From assembly GCA_007095785.1 (NCBI GenBank), contig SFBL01000082.1, forward strand, positions 1 to 64,000: a stretch of 64,000 nucleotides of DNA, given 5' to 3'. Origin of the DNA: Microcystis aeruginosa Ma_SC_T_19800800_S464 (lineage in GTDB: Bacteria > Cyanobacteriota > Cyanobacteriia > Cyanobacteriales > Microcystaceae). The first letter of the stretch is position 1. The number at the start of each line of letters is the position of its first letter. Both the position numbers and the translations under genes were made by a program. The notes below the pieces were generated by a model, which worked only from the letters and a program-made list of their open reading frames with translations, did no database searches and was not told where the DNA came from. Below are positions 19,274-29,700 of this stretch, one piece after another.

Positions 19274-20008
19274 TTAAAGAGCAACTCCACCGTCCACGGG
19301 TAAAACCACACCTGTCATATAGGGGTTGATAATCAAACTCAATACTGCTAGGGCGACTTCTTCGGGTTGCCCTAAATGTTCGACAGGTAGAGCAGAAACC
19401 GCCCATTTGCTCAGGTCGGAGCGTTCCGAATCACTTTGACTGCTCCAGATACTTGTATCTTCTATTAATCCGGGGGCAACAACGTTAACGCGAACAGGAG
19501 CGAGTTCTAGGGCGAGGGCGCGTCCAAATACTGCTACGGCACTATTAGCGGCGGCTATGACGGAAATTCCGCCCATTTTGGAATATTTGAAGATAGTGAC
19601 GCTTGATGTCAGGGTAATAGAACCGTCCTTGGCCAAAGTTTTCAGGGAGCCACGCACTGCTAAAAAGGTGGCCCAGAATTTATCCATACCTCCCTGGGCC
19701 GTTTCTGTGGTCATTTCAGTTAATAAGGCTCGCGGCATATTTCTGTCTCCCAGAGAGGTTACTACTAAATGGTCAAAGTTGCCAATTTCTGCAAAAAAGG
19801 CATTAACAGAATCTTCTTCTAAAAAATTAACAGTTTTGGCTTCAATCTCCCCGGAAATTAGGGCAACAGCGGCAGCTAATTTCTCTTGAGAAGCATGGGA
19901 AAGCACCACTTTTGCCCCCAGGGAGAGCAATTTTTCGGCAATCGCTAGGTCAATCCCGGAGTTTGCACCAATAATAACGACTTTTTTACCCGATAAGGAA
20001 TCAAACAT
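19274..20008 (-). CDS. Divergent short-chain dehydrogenase/reductase-like protein
   Basis: A Rossmann-fold protein of about 244 residues. The start is taken at ATG 20008 (MFDSLSGKK), which has GGAGAC just upstream; the frame is open further up but overlaps the methyltransferase. The nucleotide motif is GANSGID instead of TGxxxGIG, and the C-terminal NVVAPGLIEDTSIW and VDGG motifs are SDR-like. The catalytic YxxxK is absent: the aligned segment reads VIAAANSAVAVFGRALALE, with Ile and Asn at those places. This occurs in a recognised divergent SDR subgroup. A classical dehydrogenase reaction should not be assumed. It lies 38 bases after the methyltransferase stop, probably the same operon. Confidence 0.85.
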   Translation of the reverse strand: MFDSLSGKKVVIIGANSGIDLAIAEKLLSLGAKVVLSHASQEKLAAAVALISGEIEAKTVNFLEEDSVNAFFAEIGNFDHLVVTSLGDRNMPRALLTEMTTETAQGGMDKFWATFLAVRGSLKTLAKDGSITLTSSVTIFKYSKMGGISVIAAANSAVAVFGRALALELAPVRVNVVAPGLIEDTSIWSSQSDSERSDLSKWAVSALPVEHLGQPEEVALAVLSLIINPYMTGVVLPVDGGVAL

Positions 20009-20046
20009 TTTTTTGTCTCCAAAAATTTCAGAAAAACTTACAGCTA

Positions 20047-20847
20047 TTACAGCATATTGACTGGCTTTTGGGCAGCAACTAACCAATAAGTTATGGACGA
20101 GGAACTTAGCAAATTATCCAGAGCCTTAATGTTTAAATTATAGGTTTCTTCGTCTAATTTTCCTGATTGCAATTCCTCTGTTAACCAAGATTTAAGATGG
20201 CGAAAATGTCTGAACCAGCACTCCTCCGTCACCTCGACAAATTGAACATCTTTAAACCCTGCCTGTTGATAAAGATTTTGATACTCTGCCCTATCTTTGA
20301 CCCTGTTTGCTTGGGGAACTGTCCAATCACCTAAAAGTTCCGTTGTGGCAAAACTCAGATCTGAGAGAATTAAGGTTCCCCCCGGCTTTAATACTCGCCA
20401 AGCTTCTCGGAGGAATTGCTGTCTAGTATTAAAATAAAAAGCCGCTTCTACACAAATAATTTGCTCAAAAGAATGATCAGCAAAATCCATCTCTACCGCG
20501 TCCATTAACAGAAATTTACCCTCGGGAAAATTCAAGAGACTTCTGGCAATTTGTGTCGGAGAAATGTTAATCCCTACAATTGCTGTCAATGGATAATATT
20601 TGAGAAGATAATGGGTAGTTGCTCCTAAACCGCAGCCAACGTCAAGAATTGTTCCCTGTTTGTTGGGAATAAATTCTAAAAGTTTCTCCATCAGAGTAGA
20701 GGATGCTTCCTGTTGATCTTGAGTATGGGAGAGCCAATAACCGACATTAAAAAACTCTCTTTCACCATAAAACTCTCGAATCGAAGGACTACAAATTAAA
20801 TCATCGAATCTACTAATCCATTCATTTTTATCCATTGTTAAACTCAC
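20047..20847 (-). CDS. Class I SAM-dependent methyltransferase
   Basis: The SAM-binding motif I is ILDVGCGLGATTHYLLKYYP, followed by IVGINISPTQI, LLMDAVEMDFADHSFEQI and the post-motif LKPGGTLILSDL. The overall pattern fits the Methyltransf_11/sterol or phytol-type small-molecule group. The substrate is unknown. It is cotranscribed with the divergent SDR. It ends about 1.4 kb from the NRPS cluster, but nothing in the sequence ties it to the peptide. Confidence 0.88.
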   Translation of the reverse strand: MSLTMDKNEWISRFDDLICSPSIREFYGEREFFNVGYWLSHTQDQQEASSTLMEKLLEFIPNKQGTILDVGCGLGATTHYLLKYYPLTAIVGINISPTQIARSLLNFPEGKFLLMDAVEMDFADHSFEQIICVEAAFYFNTRQQFLREAWRVLKPGGTLILSDLSFATTELLGDWTVPQANRVKDRAEYQNLYQQAGFKDVQFVEVTEECWFRHFRHLKSWLTEELQSGKLDEETYNLNIKALDNLLSSSSITYWLVAAQKPVNML

Positions 20848-20877
20848 TTAAATCTCTCGACAAAAAACTACATTAGT

Positions 20878-21137
20878 CTAACACAATTGGGCTTAGTAGA
20901 GTGGGAAGTGGGTTATAGCAATGCTTGCCAAACTCCTGTTAAGGCACTAGATATTGACCGCGTGGCTGAGGCGATAGAAAAAAAGGAGCCACAGCTTTTT
21001 GCTTAGATACCGATAAATTTCCCTTAGAGGTTCAACTAACAGCCCAATTTAATGGTAAAAAAAGTTTTTATCAATTAACCTATAACCATCAATCTATATT
21101 ATCATATCTGGTGAGGGACAGAAGTTATCGCTTTTGA
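20878..21137 (+). pseudogene. Frameshifted remnant of an unrecognised gene
   Basis: One frame reads LGLVEWEVGYSNACQ through AEAIEKKEPQLF before TAG at about 21003. Shifting frame within the preceding T-run gives a smooth continuation, CLDTDKFPLEVQLTAQFNG then KKSFYQLTYNHQSI, to a TGA near 21137. The two halves together look like one degraded protein, with no start codon at the left end. I do not recognise it. The rest of the 20848-21334 gap holds a GGGGAACAGGG-type repeat near 21153. Confidence 0.4.
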
Positions 21138-21251
21138 ATTAGGAATGGGGAGCGGGGAACAGGGAAGGAAACTGGCGTACCTGATGACTCTGAATACCGC
21201 TATAAGTGTCACCGATGGGAGTGCGGGTAAGGTGAGGATTTTGGTGAGGAT

Positions 21252-21280
21252 TTGACTTGAGTAAGACGGCAATATATGTT
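21252..21280 (+). promoter_or_regulatory. Candidate sigma70-type promoter of the microviridin precursor
   Basis: TTGACT (21252-21257) and TATGTT (21275-21280) are separated by 17 bases, a near-consensus arrangement. They lie about 55 bases upstream of the precursor start codon. Transcription would begin near 21288. Confidence 0.5.
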
Positions 21281-21340
21281 ACTATCACAGGGTAATCGCA
21301 GCTATCTTGAAAAAGCTGCTACTCAAAACTAGGAATGACC

Positions 21341-21499
21341 ATGAATTATCCTAATAGCGAACAAAGTAAAGCAATCCCCTTCTTTGCTCGTTTTTTATCG
21401 GTGGACCAAGACGAGGCTCCGACTCCCGATTCCCCCCCCGATTCTGAACCCGCTCCCGTTTGGACTTGGAAATGGCCTTCTGACTGGGAAGATAGTTAA
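21341..21499 (+). CDS. Microviridin-type graspetide precursor peptide (orphan)
   Basis: This 52-residue peptide has the two hallmarks of microviridin precursors. The leader contains PFFARFL (residues 13-19), the helix bound by the ATP-grasp ligases. The C-terminal core reads WTWKWPSDWEDS, matching TxKxPSDxE(E/D), with T42, K44, S47, D48, E50 and D51 as cross-link residues. Known microviridins carry two esters (Thr-Asp, Ser-Glu) and one amide (Lys-Glu). Here the last acid is Asp rather than Glu. An acidic Pro-rich spacer lies between leader and core. AGGA at 21331-21334 favours ATG 21341; an in-frame ATG at 21335 is the alternative. No mdnB/mdnC ligases, transporter or acetyltransferase are in the window, so maturation would have to occur in trans. 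Confidence 0.88.
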   Translation: MNYPNSEQSKAIPFFARFLSVDQDEAPTPDSPPDSEPAPVWTWKWPSDWEDS

Positions 21500-21542
21500 T
21501 TAATTTAAAGATTGCTTTCAGTAATTCACACAGAAAACAACC

Positions 21543-21586
21543 ACCGCCATAAGTCAAGCAGGAGTAAGATTTATGGCGGTTTTTTG
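21543..21586 (+). terminator. Rho-independent terminator after the microviridin precursor
   Basis: A perfect 10-base stem, ACCGCCATAA (21543-21552) with TTATGGCGGT (21571-21580), closes an 18-base loop and is followed by a run of T. It lies 44 bases after the precursor stop, so the precursor is a single-gene transcript. Confidence 0.85.
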
Positions 21587-21653
21587 TTGTATTTAGGGTT
21601 TGCTAAACAAGTCAATTGGCCGGTGAGGGCAGCAGTGCTTAGTCAAGTTAAAA

Positions 21654-22133
21654 CTACTCTTCAGCAATTTCGACTTCTTTGGGAGCAACAGGTTCTTCGG
21701 CAGCAATTTCTACTTCAATAGCCTTTTTCAGGTTAAGTTTTAGAACTTGAGAAATTGGCAAACCTTCCACCTCATTGATGAGATATTCTTGAGTTTCTGT
21801 TTCACGACGTTTGAGATAGACCGTTTTAAGCAGTGCCTCAATGCCATAACCCGTCACAATGTCGCCAATAATGGTAGAGAGGCCTAAGACCCCAAGTCCA
21901 CCAATTAGTCCCAGTGGACCGCCTAACCCAAAAAGTGCGTAAATCGCAGGATAGGCAGTAGTGCTGGAGGCGGCAACGGCAATAATAAAAATAATGCCGG
22001 GGAGTCCCAGAGAAGCAAGTTTTTGAACAACTTCATCCAGAGAAATTCCCCAGGAGACAAGTTTTTTGTTGATTTCTGTGGGATTAATTCCGAGAAAATC
22101 ATTGGGAATGGCCGTTTCAGTAGTTTCCGTCAT
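21654..22133 (-). CDS. Small two-helix membrane protein, paralogue of the 55295-55798 protein
   Basis: The start is placed at ATG 22133 (MTETTETAIPND), seven bases from AGGAGT at 22141-22146; the frame is open further upstream. About 159 residues: an N-terminal soluble helix, then a hydrophobic region (LPGIIFIIAVAASSTTAYPAI and the Gly-rich segment after it), then GDIVTGYGIEALLKTVY and a charged tail rich in Glu and Pro. The block GLxxxxGDxxxxYGIEAxLxxxY and the following ~35 residues match the protein at 55295-55798, so the two are paralogues on either side of the NRPS genes. It follows mcnE on the same strand after ~280 bases. No family is recognised; pore formation, anchoring or transport support are all possible. 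Confidence 0.7.
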   Translation of the reverse strand: MTETTETAIPNDFLGINPTEINKKLVSWGISLDEVVQKLASLGLPGIIFIIAVAASSTTAYPAIYALFGLGGPLGLIGGLGVLGLSTIIGDIVTGYGIEALLKTVYLKRRETETQEYLINEVEGLPISQVLKLNLKKAIEVEIAAEEPVAPKEVEIAEE

Positions 22134-22410
22134 TGATGAGACTCCTAAAATCACTAAGTTGGATTGGTTGGTCGGGATTTCAGTCATATAAAATCCATGG
22201 TAAGGCAAAAGAATACAAATTGGCTGTCTAGCAATCAGATGCCTTGCAGCATTTTACATTAGTCTTACCATTCACACAACTTGTAGAAAATCGTCAGTTC
22301 TTAGATTAAATCCTGTTTAAAAGATACAGGAGATTGGGGAGAAACAATTGATAACTGAGTTTTTCAAGTTGAATTGGCAGTTAACCATAGTCTTAAAAAC
22401 GGGTTTGGTA

Positions 22411-25400
22411 TCAAATCTCAAGGCAAACTTTTAACTCTTCGGCTAAAATCTGGACATGGGGTTCCACCATAATCGAGACATGATTTCCTAGTACGAAATG
22501 AATCTCAACTGGCTCTGTAGAAAATTCACTCCAGCCTAAAGAGGAATCCTCACAATCTCCAGCTATTAAATCTTTATTTGGATCATCAGCTAATTCCTCC
22601 CCGGCCCGTATAATCGTAATCTTACCAGGATAAATCTGTTTAGGGAGATAATCAATCAGACATAAACAGCTAGTTTTATAGGCTTGAACAATTTTTTCAA
22701 GCTGCCTAGTTTCCGCATTGGGGGGAAGCATATTAGCCAGTTTAAAAAAGTTTAAGGCGTATTTTAATTGTTCCTCCACTGTTAAGACTTGAAGAGTTTC
22801 ATAGGAAATATCGATGGTTTTATCTAAATAAACTTCGATACCTTTGCTGACTTCAGCTAACCACCGCGCATGATCCCAATTAATATAATCTAGCAAAATT
22901 TGCTTATCTTTATAAGTTGGTGCTGAAGAATCAATTATTGCTAGTAATGCCACTTGTTGACCCTGATTAACCAACTGTTGAGCCATTTCAAAAGCCACAT
23001 TACCACCGTAGGAATGTCCTCCCAAAAAGTAGGGTCCTTGGGGTTGTAAATCCTGCATGGCTTTAAGATAAATACTGGCTATATCCTCAATACGAGTGAT
23101 TTCTCCAAACTGTTGATAGAGATCATTTTCAAAACTGTAGAAAGGTTGATCTTGCCCTAAATAACGTCCTAAATGGTAAAAATAAAATGGTCGTCCCCCG
23201 GCGCCTGGAACACAGAAGAAAGGAGGCTTTGAACCATGAGGTTGAATGGGAACCAAACAAGACTGGTTAGATGAATCTAAACCGGTTTTAATAATAGTCG
23301 CTAACTGTTCAATAGTTGGGTTTTGAAACAGTGTTGTTACGGCAATTTCTTTGCCTAACTGTTCTTTAATTTGGGTGATTAAATAAGGAGCTAAAAGGGA
23401 ATGACCACCGAGGTCAAAAAAGTTATCATGCACGCTAATTTTGTCAATTTTTAGCACTTTTGACCAGATTTGCACGAGTTTTAATTCTAACTGATTACGC
23501 GCTTCAATAAATCTGTCTGAATCACTGGTGTTACTAGGAGCTTTTAACGCACGGCGATCAATTTTTCCGTTAGCTGTTAAAGGGAAAAATTCCAGCAGCA
23601 CAAAAGCACCCGGAACCATATAACCGGGCAATTTATCGCTAAGAAATTGACGCAAATCGCCACTTGTTAGCTTTACTCCTAGCTTAGGTACAATATAGGC
23701 AACTAACTGTTTTTCCCCGGGATTGTCTTCACGAACAATCACACAAGAAGACTGTACCGCCTGATTTTGACTAAGTACGGACTCAATTTCTCCTAATTCA
23801 ATACGGAAGCCGCGAATTTTTACTTGATTGTCAATCCGTCCTACATATTCAATATTACCATCGGGTAAATAACGAGCCAAGTCTCCCGTTTTATATAATT
23901 TTGACGGCTCATTGCCCCCCTTATTAAGGGGGGTTGGGGGGATCACTTCATCCTTCTCAAAAGGATTAGGAATAAATTTTTCTTGGGTTAATTCGGGACG
24001 ATTGAGATAACCTTTGGCTAATCCTGCACCAGCAATATGTAATTCTCCTACTACACCAATCGGGACAGGTTGGAGATAGTTATCTAAAATGTAAACCTGT
24101 GTGTTGGAGATTGGACAACCAATGGGAATTGACTTTATTGTTGCCTCTAGTTGTTTAGGAATAGGATAGCAACAGGTAAAAGTTGTACTTTCTGTTGGTC
24201 CATATCCATTAATAATTTGCGTCAATGGCAAAGTTTCCAGTGCTTTATGAACATGAGCAACTGAAAGTGCTTCTCCACCAATTAGTAGCTGTTTAATTCC
24301 TGATAAAGCTTGGGAATTATCGTCAATAATCTTATTGAACAAAGCAGCCGTTAGCCATAAAATAGTAATGCCATGTTTGTCTATTGCATTTCTTAAACTT
24401 GTAGCGGTAGGAATATCTTCCGTAAAAATCACACATCTCGCACCATGTAATAAAGCACCCCAAATCTCAAAGGTAGAAGCGTCAAAAGCAATGGGAGCCA
24501 TTTGTAAAAATCTTTGTGTTGCATCTAGATGTGCATAATTTACGCCAAACAAAAGACGATTAACGCTACGATGAATAACCTCAACACCTTTAGGTTTACC
24601 TGTAGAACCAGAAGTATAAATAACGTAGGCTAAATTAGCCGCAGAAACCGCGCTGTTAAGATTCTCCTGACTTGTCTGATTAATTTGTGGCCAATCTTTA
24701 TCTAAACAGATAACAATAGCCTGATGATTTGGCAAGGAATTCTGTAAAGATTCGCAGGTTAATATTATTTTAACCTGGGTATCTTGGAGCATGAAGCTAA
24801 TGCGTTCTTGGGGATAATCTGGGTCAATAGGAACATAAGCTCCACCGACTTTAAGAATAGCCAATAATCCCACAATCATGTCTAAAGAACGTTCTAGACA
24901 AATCCCCACTAATTCCTCTGGTTTTACTCCTAACTTCCGCAGGTAATGAGCTAATTGATTAGCTCGACAATTTAATTCATTGTAGGTTAATTTTTGCTCT
25001 GAACATACCACTGCTACCGCGTCGGGTGTGCGTTTTACCTGTTCTTCAAATAATTGATGAATACATTTATCAGAGGGATAATCTGTGTGAGTTTCGTTCC
25101 ACAATGATAACAATTGATAACGTTCTTCATCACTTAACATCGATAACTCAAAAATTCCCATATTGGGATTAGCTGCAATCGCAGTTAAGAGATTCTGAAA
25201 ATGTTGCCCCATTTGGTTAATAGTGGGGGCAGCAAACAAATCCGTACTATAACACCAAACCGATTCTAAACGATCAGAAACTTCCCAAAAATTTACCTCT
25301 AAATCAAATCGCGCTTTAAGCTCAACAGATAAAGGCAAATTCTCCATCTTTAAGCCAGATAAACTGGCCTCAGATTGGGGAGTATTTTGCAGTGATAACA

Positions 25401-26667
25401 TTACCTGTATTAAAGGATTATGACTTAAATCTCGGTTTAATTGTAATTTTTCTACTAACATTTCAAAAGGCAAATCTTGATGGGCATAAGCTGATAAAGT
25501 CGTTTGCTTTACTCGTTCTAATAACTCCATAAAACTCGGATTTCCCGACATATCACCCCTTAAAGCCAAAGTATTGGCAAAAAATCCCATTAATTTCTCA
25601 ATTGCCGAACTATTACGATTAGCAATGGGAGAACCCACCAAAACATCTAATTGACCACTATAACGAGAAATTAGGACAAAAAAAGCCGCCAGTAAAGTCA
25701 TAAATAGTGTTGCTCCTGACTCCTGACTTAACCGTTTGAGGCGTTGCGTTAAGTCTTGATTCAGTCGAAAAACCTGCCCATCACCCCGGAAACTAGGAAT
25801 TGGAGGACGGGGATAATCCGTTGGCAATTCTAAAATAGTAGGTGCATCTTGTAACTGTTTTTGCCAGTAATTAAGTTGACGTTCTAAGACTTCACCGGTG
25901 AGCCATTGACGTTGCCATACGGCAAAATCGGCGTATTGAATCGATAATTCAGGGAGAGGGGAAGGCAACCCCCAGACAAAGGCCGCATAAAGTTGAGATA
26001 ATTCATCAAAGAAGATGCTCAAAGACCAACCATCGTAAATAATATGGTGCATCTTCAACAGCAATACATACTCTTGAGAACCCAGTTTAAGTAACTTAAA
26101 TTGGACTAATGATTCCTTGGCTAAATCAAAGGGTTTTAAGGAGAAAGCAATCGCTATTTCTTGCAGATGTTCTGTTTGTTCATTCTTTGATAAATTTTGT
26201 AAATCTTCCAGGGGTAAACTGACGGGTGAAGGGGGAGCAATGCGCTGAATTGGTTGCCCTTCTACCATAGGAAAAGTGGTTCTTAAAATTTCGTGACGGC
26301 GAATTAGTTCACTGAGACTTTGTTCTAAAGCTAATAGATTGAGGTTTCCTTCTAACCGTAAAGCGTCTAACAGATTATAGGAATGACTATCGGGAGAAAG
26401 TTGCTGCAGAAACCAGAGTCTTTGTTGAGCAAAAGAGAGGGGTAAATCCTGATCTCGTGACACGGGAATAATCTCTAAATCAACAGCATTAGTCGGGATT
26501 TTGGCCGCTTTTAAAAAATCCAAAATCTCAGGTTTTTTGGCGGCGATTTCTTCTTTAATTTCTGGGGTCATAACCCCTTTGGGAGCCTGAAAACGAAGTT
26601 TTTCGCCTTCCAGCCACAGTTTAATGTCTAAACCCTTTAAATAGGCTAAAAATTCTCCTACTTTCAC
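22411..26667 (-). CDS. mcnE: NRPS terminal module C-A(Val)-PCP-TE (cyanopeptolin)
   Basis: The last module of the assembly line. Residues 1-55 are a TubC-type N-terminal docking domain (VGEFLAYLKGLDIKLWLEGE). The C domain has HHIIYDGWS near 211. The A domain (~520-1060) has YTSGSTGKPKG near 686. The PCP has DLGGHSLLAPYL near 1089. The thioesterase (~1160-1418) has GGHSYGGN with Ser near 1217. The specificity code, read by eye, is DAFWLGGTFK, close to the known Val code DAFWIGGTFK. In cyanopeptolins the thioesterase closes the ring as an ester from Val/Ile to the Thr hydroxyl, which fits this position. The gap to mcnC is 81 bases, with no halogenase. The A domain contains a palindromic repeat insert (DEVIPPTPLNKGGNEPSK). 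Confidence 0.9.
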   Translation of the reverse strand: MKVGEFLAYLKGLDIKLWLEGEKLRFQAPKGVMTPEIKEEIAAKKPEILDFLKAAKIPTNAVDLEIIPVSRDQDLPLSFAQQRLWFLQQLSPDSHSYNLLDALRLEGNLNLLALEQSLSELIRRHEILRTTFPMVEGQPIQRIAPPSPVSLPLEDLQNLSKNEQTEHLQEIAIAFSLKPFDLAKESLVQFKLLKLGSQEYVLLLKMHHIIYDGWSLSIFFDELSQLYAAFVWGLPSPLPELSIQYADFAVWQRQWLTGEVLERQLNYWQKQLQDAPTILELPTDYPRPPIPSFRGDGQVFRLNQDLTQRLKRLSQESGATLFMTLLAAFFVLISRYSGQLDVLVGSPIANRNSSAIEKLMGFFANTLALRGDMSGNPSFMELLERVKQTTLSAYAHQDLPFEMLVEKLQLNRDLSHNPLIQVMLSLQNTPQSEASLSGLKMENLPLSVELKARFDLEVNFWEVSDRLESVWCYSTDLFAAPTINQMGQHFQNLLTAIAANPNMGIFELSMLSDEERYQLLSLWNETHTDYPSDKCIHQLFEEQVKRTPDAVAVVCSEQKLTYNELNCRANQLAHYLRKLGVKPEELVGICLERSLDMIVGLLAILKVGGAYVPIDPDYPQERISFMLQDTQVKIILTCESLQNSLPNHQAIVICLDKDWPQINQTSQENLNSAVSAANLAYVIYTSGSTGKPKGVEVIHRSVNRLLFGVNYAHLDATQRFLQMAPIAFDASTFEIWGALLHGARCVIFTEDIPTATSLRNAIDKHGITILWLTAALFNKIIDDNSQALSGIKQLLIGGEALSVAHVHKALETLPLTQIINGYGPTESTTFTCCYPIPKQLEATIKSIPIGCPISNTQVYILDNYLQPVPIGVVGELHIAGAGLAKGYLNRPELTQEKFIPNPFEKDEVIPPTPLNKGGNEPSKLYKTGDLARYLPDGNIEYVGRIDNQVKIRGFRIELGEIESVLSQNQAVQSSCVIVREDNPGEKQLVAYIVPKLGVKLTSGDLRQFLSDKLPGYMVPGAFVLLEFFPLTANGKIDRRALKAPSNTSDSDRFIEARNQLELKLVQIWSKVLKIDKISVHDNFFDLGGHSLLAPYLITQIKEQLGKEIAVTTLFQNPTIEQLATIIKTGLDSSNQSCLVPIQPHGSKPPFFCVPGAGGRPFYFYHLGRYLGQDQPFYSFENDLYQQFGEITRIEDIASIYLKAMQDLQPQGPYFLGGHSYGGNVAFEMAQQLVNQGQQVALLAIIDSSAPTYKDKQILLDYINWDHARWLAEVSKGIEVYLDKTIDISYETLQVLTVEEQLKYALNFFKLANMLPPNAETRQLEKIVQAYKTSCLCLIDYLPKQIYPGKITIIRAGEELADDPNKDLIAGDCEDSSLGWSEFSTEPVEIHFVLGNHVSIMVEPHVQILAEELKVCLEI
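23905..23970 (-). repeat. In-frame palindromic repeat in A domain 7 (mcnE)
   Basis: The core CCCCCCTTATTAAGGGGGG followed by TTGGGGGGATC is translated as VIPPTPLNKGGNE between the NPF and KLYKTGDLAR motifs. Sequence around it is nearly identical to that at 31885-31950. Confidence 0.9.
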
Positions 26668-26748
26668 TTACCAATTGCCTCCAAAGTTGTTGTTAAATTA
26701 GCTCTAAATCACGAAGTTTGCTCTGAGGATGAAAAAGTCCATACTTTT

Positions 26749-29700
26749 TTATAATTCACCATCCTCATAATCTTCCAAGCTTTCAGTCATAGCTGTTTCT
26801 CCCTGTGCAACGCTAAGAACTTCAATAATTTGAGCTAAATTAGCGATAGTTGGGTATTCCAGCAAATTTTGTAAAGACAATTCCACCGAGAAAAGATCGC
26901 GGGAACGCGAGATAACCTGAGTTGCTAACAAAGAATGTCCTCCCAATTCAAAGAAATTATCCTTAATCCCAATACGTTCGACTCCCAAAACTTCACTCCA
27001 AATTTGAGCTATTTGAGTTTCAATCGGGGTACGAGGTGCGAGAAATCCCGTAGCTAAATTGCGCGTAGCTGTATCGGGTGTAGGCAAAGCTCGCCGATCT
27101 ACTTTACCATTAGGAGTCAAAGGTAGAGTATTAAGCAAAACAAAAGCCTGGGGAACCATATAACTAGGTAGCTTTTGTTGGACAAATTCCCGCACCTGTG
27201 GCACTAACTTCTGGACTAATTTACCGTATAGAGGATTATTTGTATAATCCGTCCAGGATTTGGGAATAATCGTCTCATCATCCCAAAAATTGGGGTATGG
27301 TTGTTGATCAACTTTACTTATTATCGGTTCTAGGATGGCATTCTGGCGACAGAAAACCACATCAAAAGAACCATCTTGACTACCTTTCCACCAACTGAGA
27401 TGAACAGTGTAACCTAACTGTTCTCCCAGTTGCCACATTTGCTCAGGATTAATCCCTATCCCGGTATTTTTTGCTAACAATTGCCGCAATTCTCCCACCG
27501 TTTTTACCTCAGGAGGATTTTCTAAACAGTCTAAAATTTGTAGTGCCTTTTGTAATCGTTGATTGGGTACATCTCTGATGCCTAAATATTCTGGTTGTTC
27601 CAGTTTCAATTTATCTTGCAGTTGCCCTAAAGAAAACCGATCCCGCTGCCAATTTAGCCAAGGAATTGTCGTTTTTTGCCCATCAGTATCCAGATGTAAA
27701 GTAACATCATAGCGGAATTGGGTTAACTCATTGTCAGCCTGACCCCGTTTCGGGGCAATTTCTACCCAAGAAATTCGCGGAAAACGTTGTTTAAGAGCGA
27801 TAAAGAACTGAGGTGCAATTAACAATTCTTCTTCGGTGGCGACACTCTGATTCACCTGCTTTTGCCATTGTTCAAGGGTTTTATTAGCTTCAGCACGAGC
27901 TAACTGTACCGCAGCGTGGTAAGACTCTAGTAAGGAAAAACTACGGATATCACCTAAGAAAATCTTACCCTGATCCGCAATCGTCTTGACTGCTCCTGCG
28001 ATAACTTGTAATAGATAATCCACACTAGGGAAATACTGAACCACAGAGTTAATCACTACTCGATCGAAAGTAGCTTGGGGAATACCGGTAAAATCATCGG
28101 CTGTTCGGTGTAATAATTTTACTTTGCCCCCTAAACCTTCAATTGTGCCACATAAATGTTCGAGGTTATTAATAGTAGCAGCGGAATAATCGGCTCCCCA
28201 ATATTCCTGACAATTTTTTGCCACACGGAATAGCAATAATCCACTTCCGCAACCAATTTCTAACACTCGTTGTGGTGGTTGATTTCCTAAAATTCGGCTC
28301 ACTGTCTGATCAACCCATTCCCGCATTTCTGCTGGGGGAATAGCTTGTCCTGTATAACTACTATTCCAACCACTAATATTAAAAGTGAGATCATCGGTTT
28401 CAGGTTGGGTTTTACTGTAGGATTCTTCGTAAATTTTTTGCCAATCACTAACATATTCACTCTGCCATTGAGCAAGCTGTTCAGGCAATACTTGACCCTT
28501 GAGAGCCGGAACTAAGTAGGCTACCAAATTAGTATTAAGCTGGTCATGATCATGATCACTTTTCTGATCAGCGCGAGCTATCACAACCGCTTCTTGTACT
28601 AAGGGATGTTGGCTCAAAACCGCTTCAATTTCCCCTAATTCGAGACGGAAACCCCTTACTTTAACCTGATTGTCAATTCGTCCCAGATATTCAATTCTTC
28701 CATCAGGTAAATATCGGGCTAAATCTCCTGTTTTGTATAATTTTGACCATTGATTGCCCCCCTTATAAGGACTAGGAATAAATTTCTCTTGTGTCAATTC
28801 TGGACGATTCAAATAACCTCTGGCTACCCCTGCTCCTCCGATGTGTAATTCCCCCGGCACACCGATAGGAACCGGTTGTAAATGAGAATCTAAAATATAA
28901 ACCTGCACATGAGGAATTGGCCGACCAATAGTTATTTTTTCATCAACCGGCGTACATTTAGCTATCGTTGCACAAACACTTCCCTCCGTTGGGCCATAAC
29001 CATTAAAGAAATTTCGTCCTTGTGACCATTTTTTCACCAATTCAGGAGAACAGGCTTCCCCTGCAACAATAATAGTTTGCAGAGAGGAAAGATTTTCCCT
29101 CGGTAGCACTGCTAAAGCTGATGGCGGTAGAGTAATATGAGTAATCTTATTATCTCGTAATTGCTCGATTAAGGGTGGGCCAGGCATTAAATTGTCTTTA
29201 CTTGCCAAATAAAGTGTCGCTCCTGCTCCCAAAGCCATTAAAACTTCCCAAATACAAGCATCAAAACTAAAAGAAGCAAATTGAAGCACTCGACTCTGAG
29301 AAGACACAGCAAAAGTATCAATTTGTGCTAGAGCAAGGTTACACAAACCCTGATGTTCAAGCATCACCCCTTTAGGTTTACCCGTAGAACCAGAAGTATA
29401 AATCACATTAGCTAAATTAGAAGCTGTCACTTTCCCTGTCAAATTATCCCAGTTCATTGGTTTAATTTCTTCCCAAGTTTCAGCTAAAAATACAGTTTTA
29501 GCTTGATGATTTGGGAGTTTATCAATCAGTGAACTTTGGGTTAGTAACAAGGAGAATTGACTATCCTCTAACATAAATTGTAAGCGTTCTTGAGGATATT
29601 CTGGGTCAAGGGGTAGATAGGCAGCACCGGCTTTAAGGATGCCTATTAATGCCACAATCATGTCTAAAGAGCGTTCTACACATAAACCGACTATTCCCTC

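Noticed and set aside
19240-19275. CRISPR-like phrase (GGTTGAAATCCCGTTAGGGATTAAA)
   Set aside because: Occurs once, with no spacers, repeats or cas genes nearby.
21351-21557. 68-codon minus-strand frame over the microviridin precursor
   Set aside because: It is antisense to the precursor and its terminator; no family match, while the plus-strand peptide has clear leader and core motifs.
26668-26748. Possible halogenase gene between mcnC and mcnE, as in some cyanopeptolin clusters
   Set aside because: The gap is only 81 bases and non-coding.
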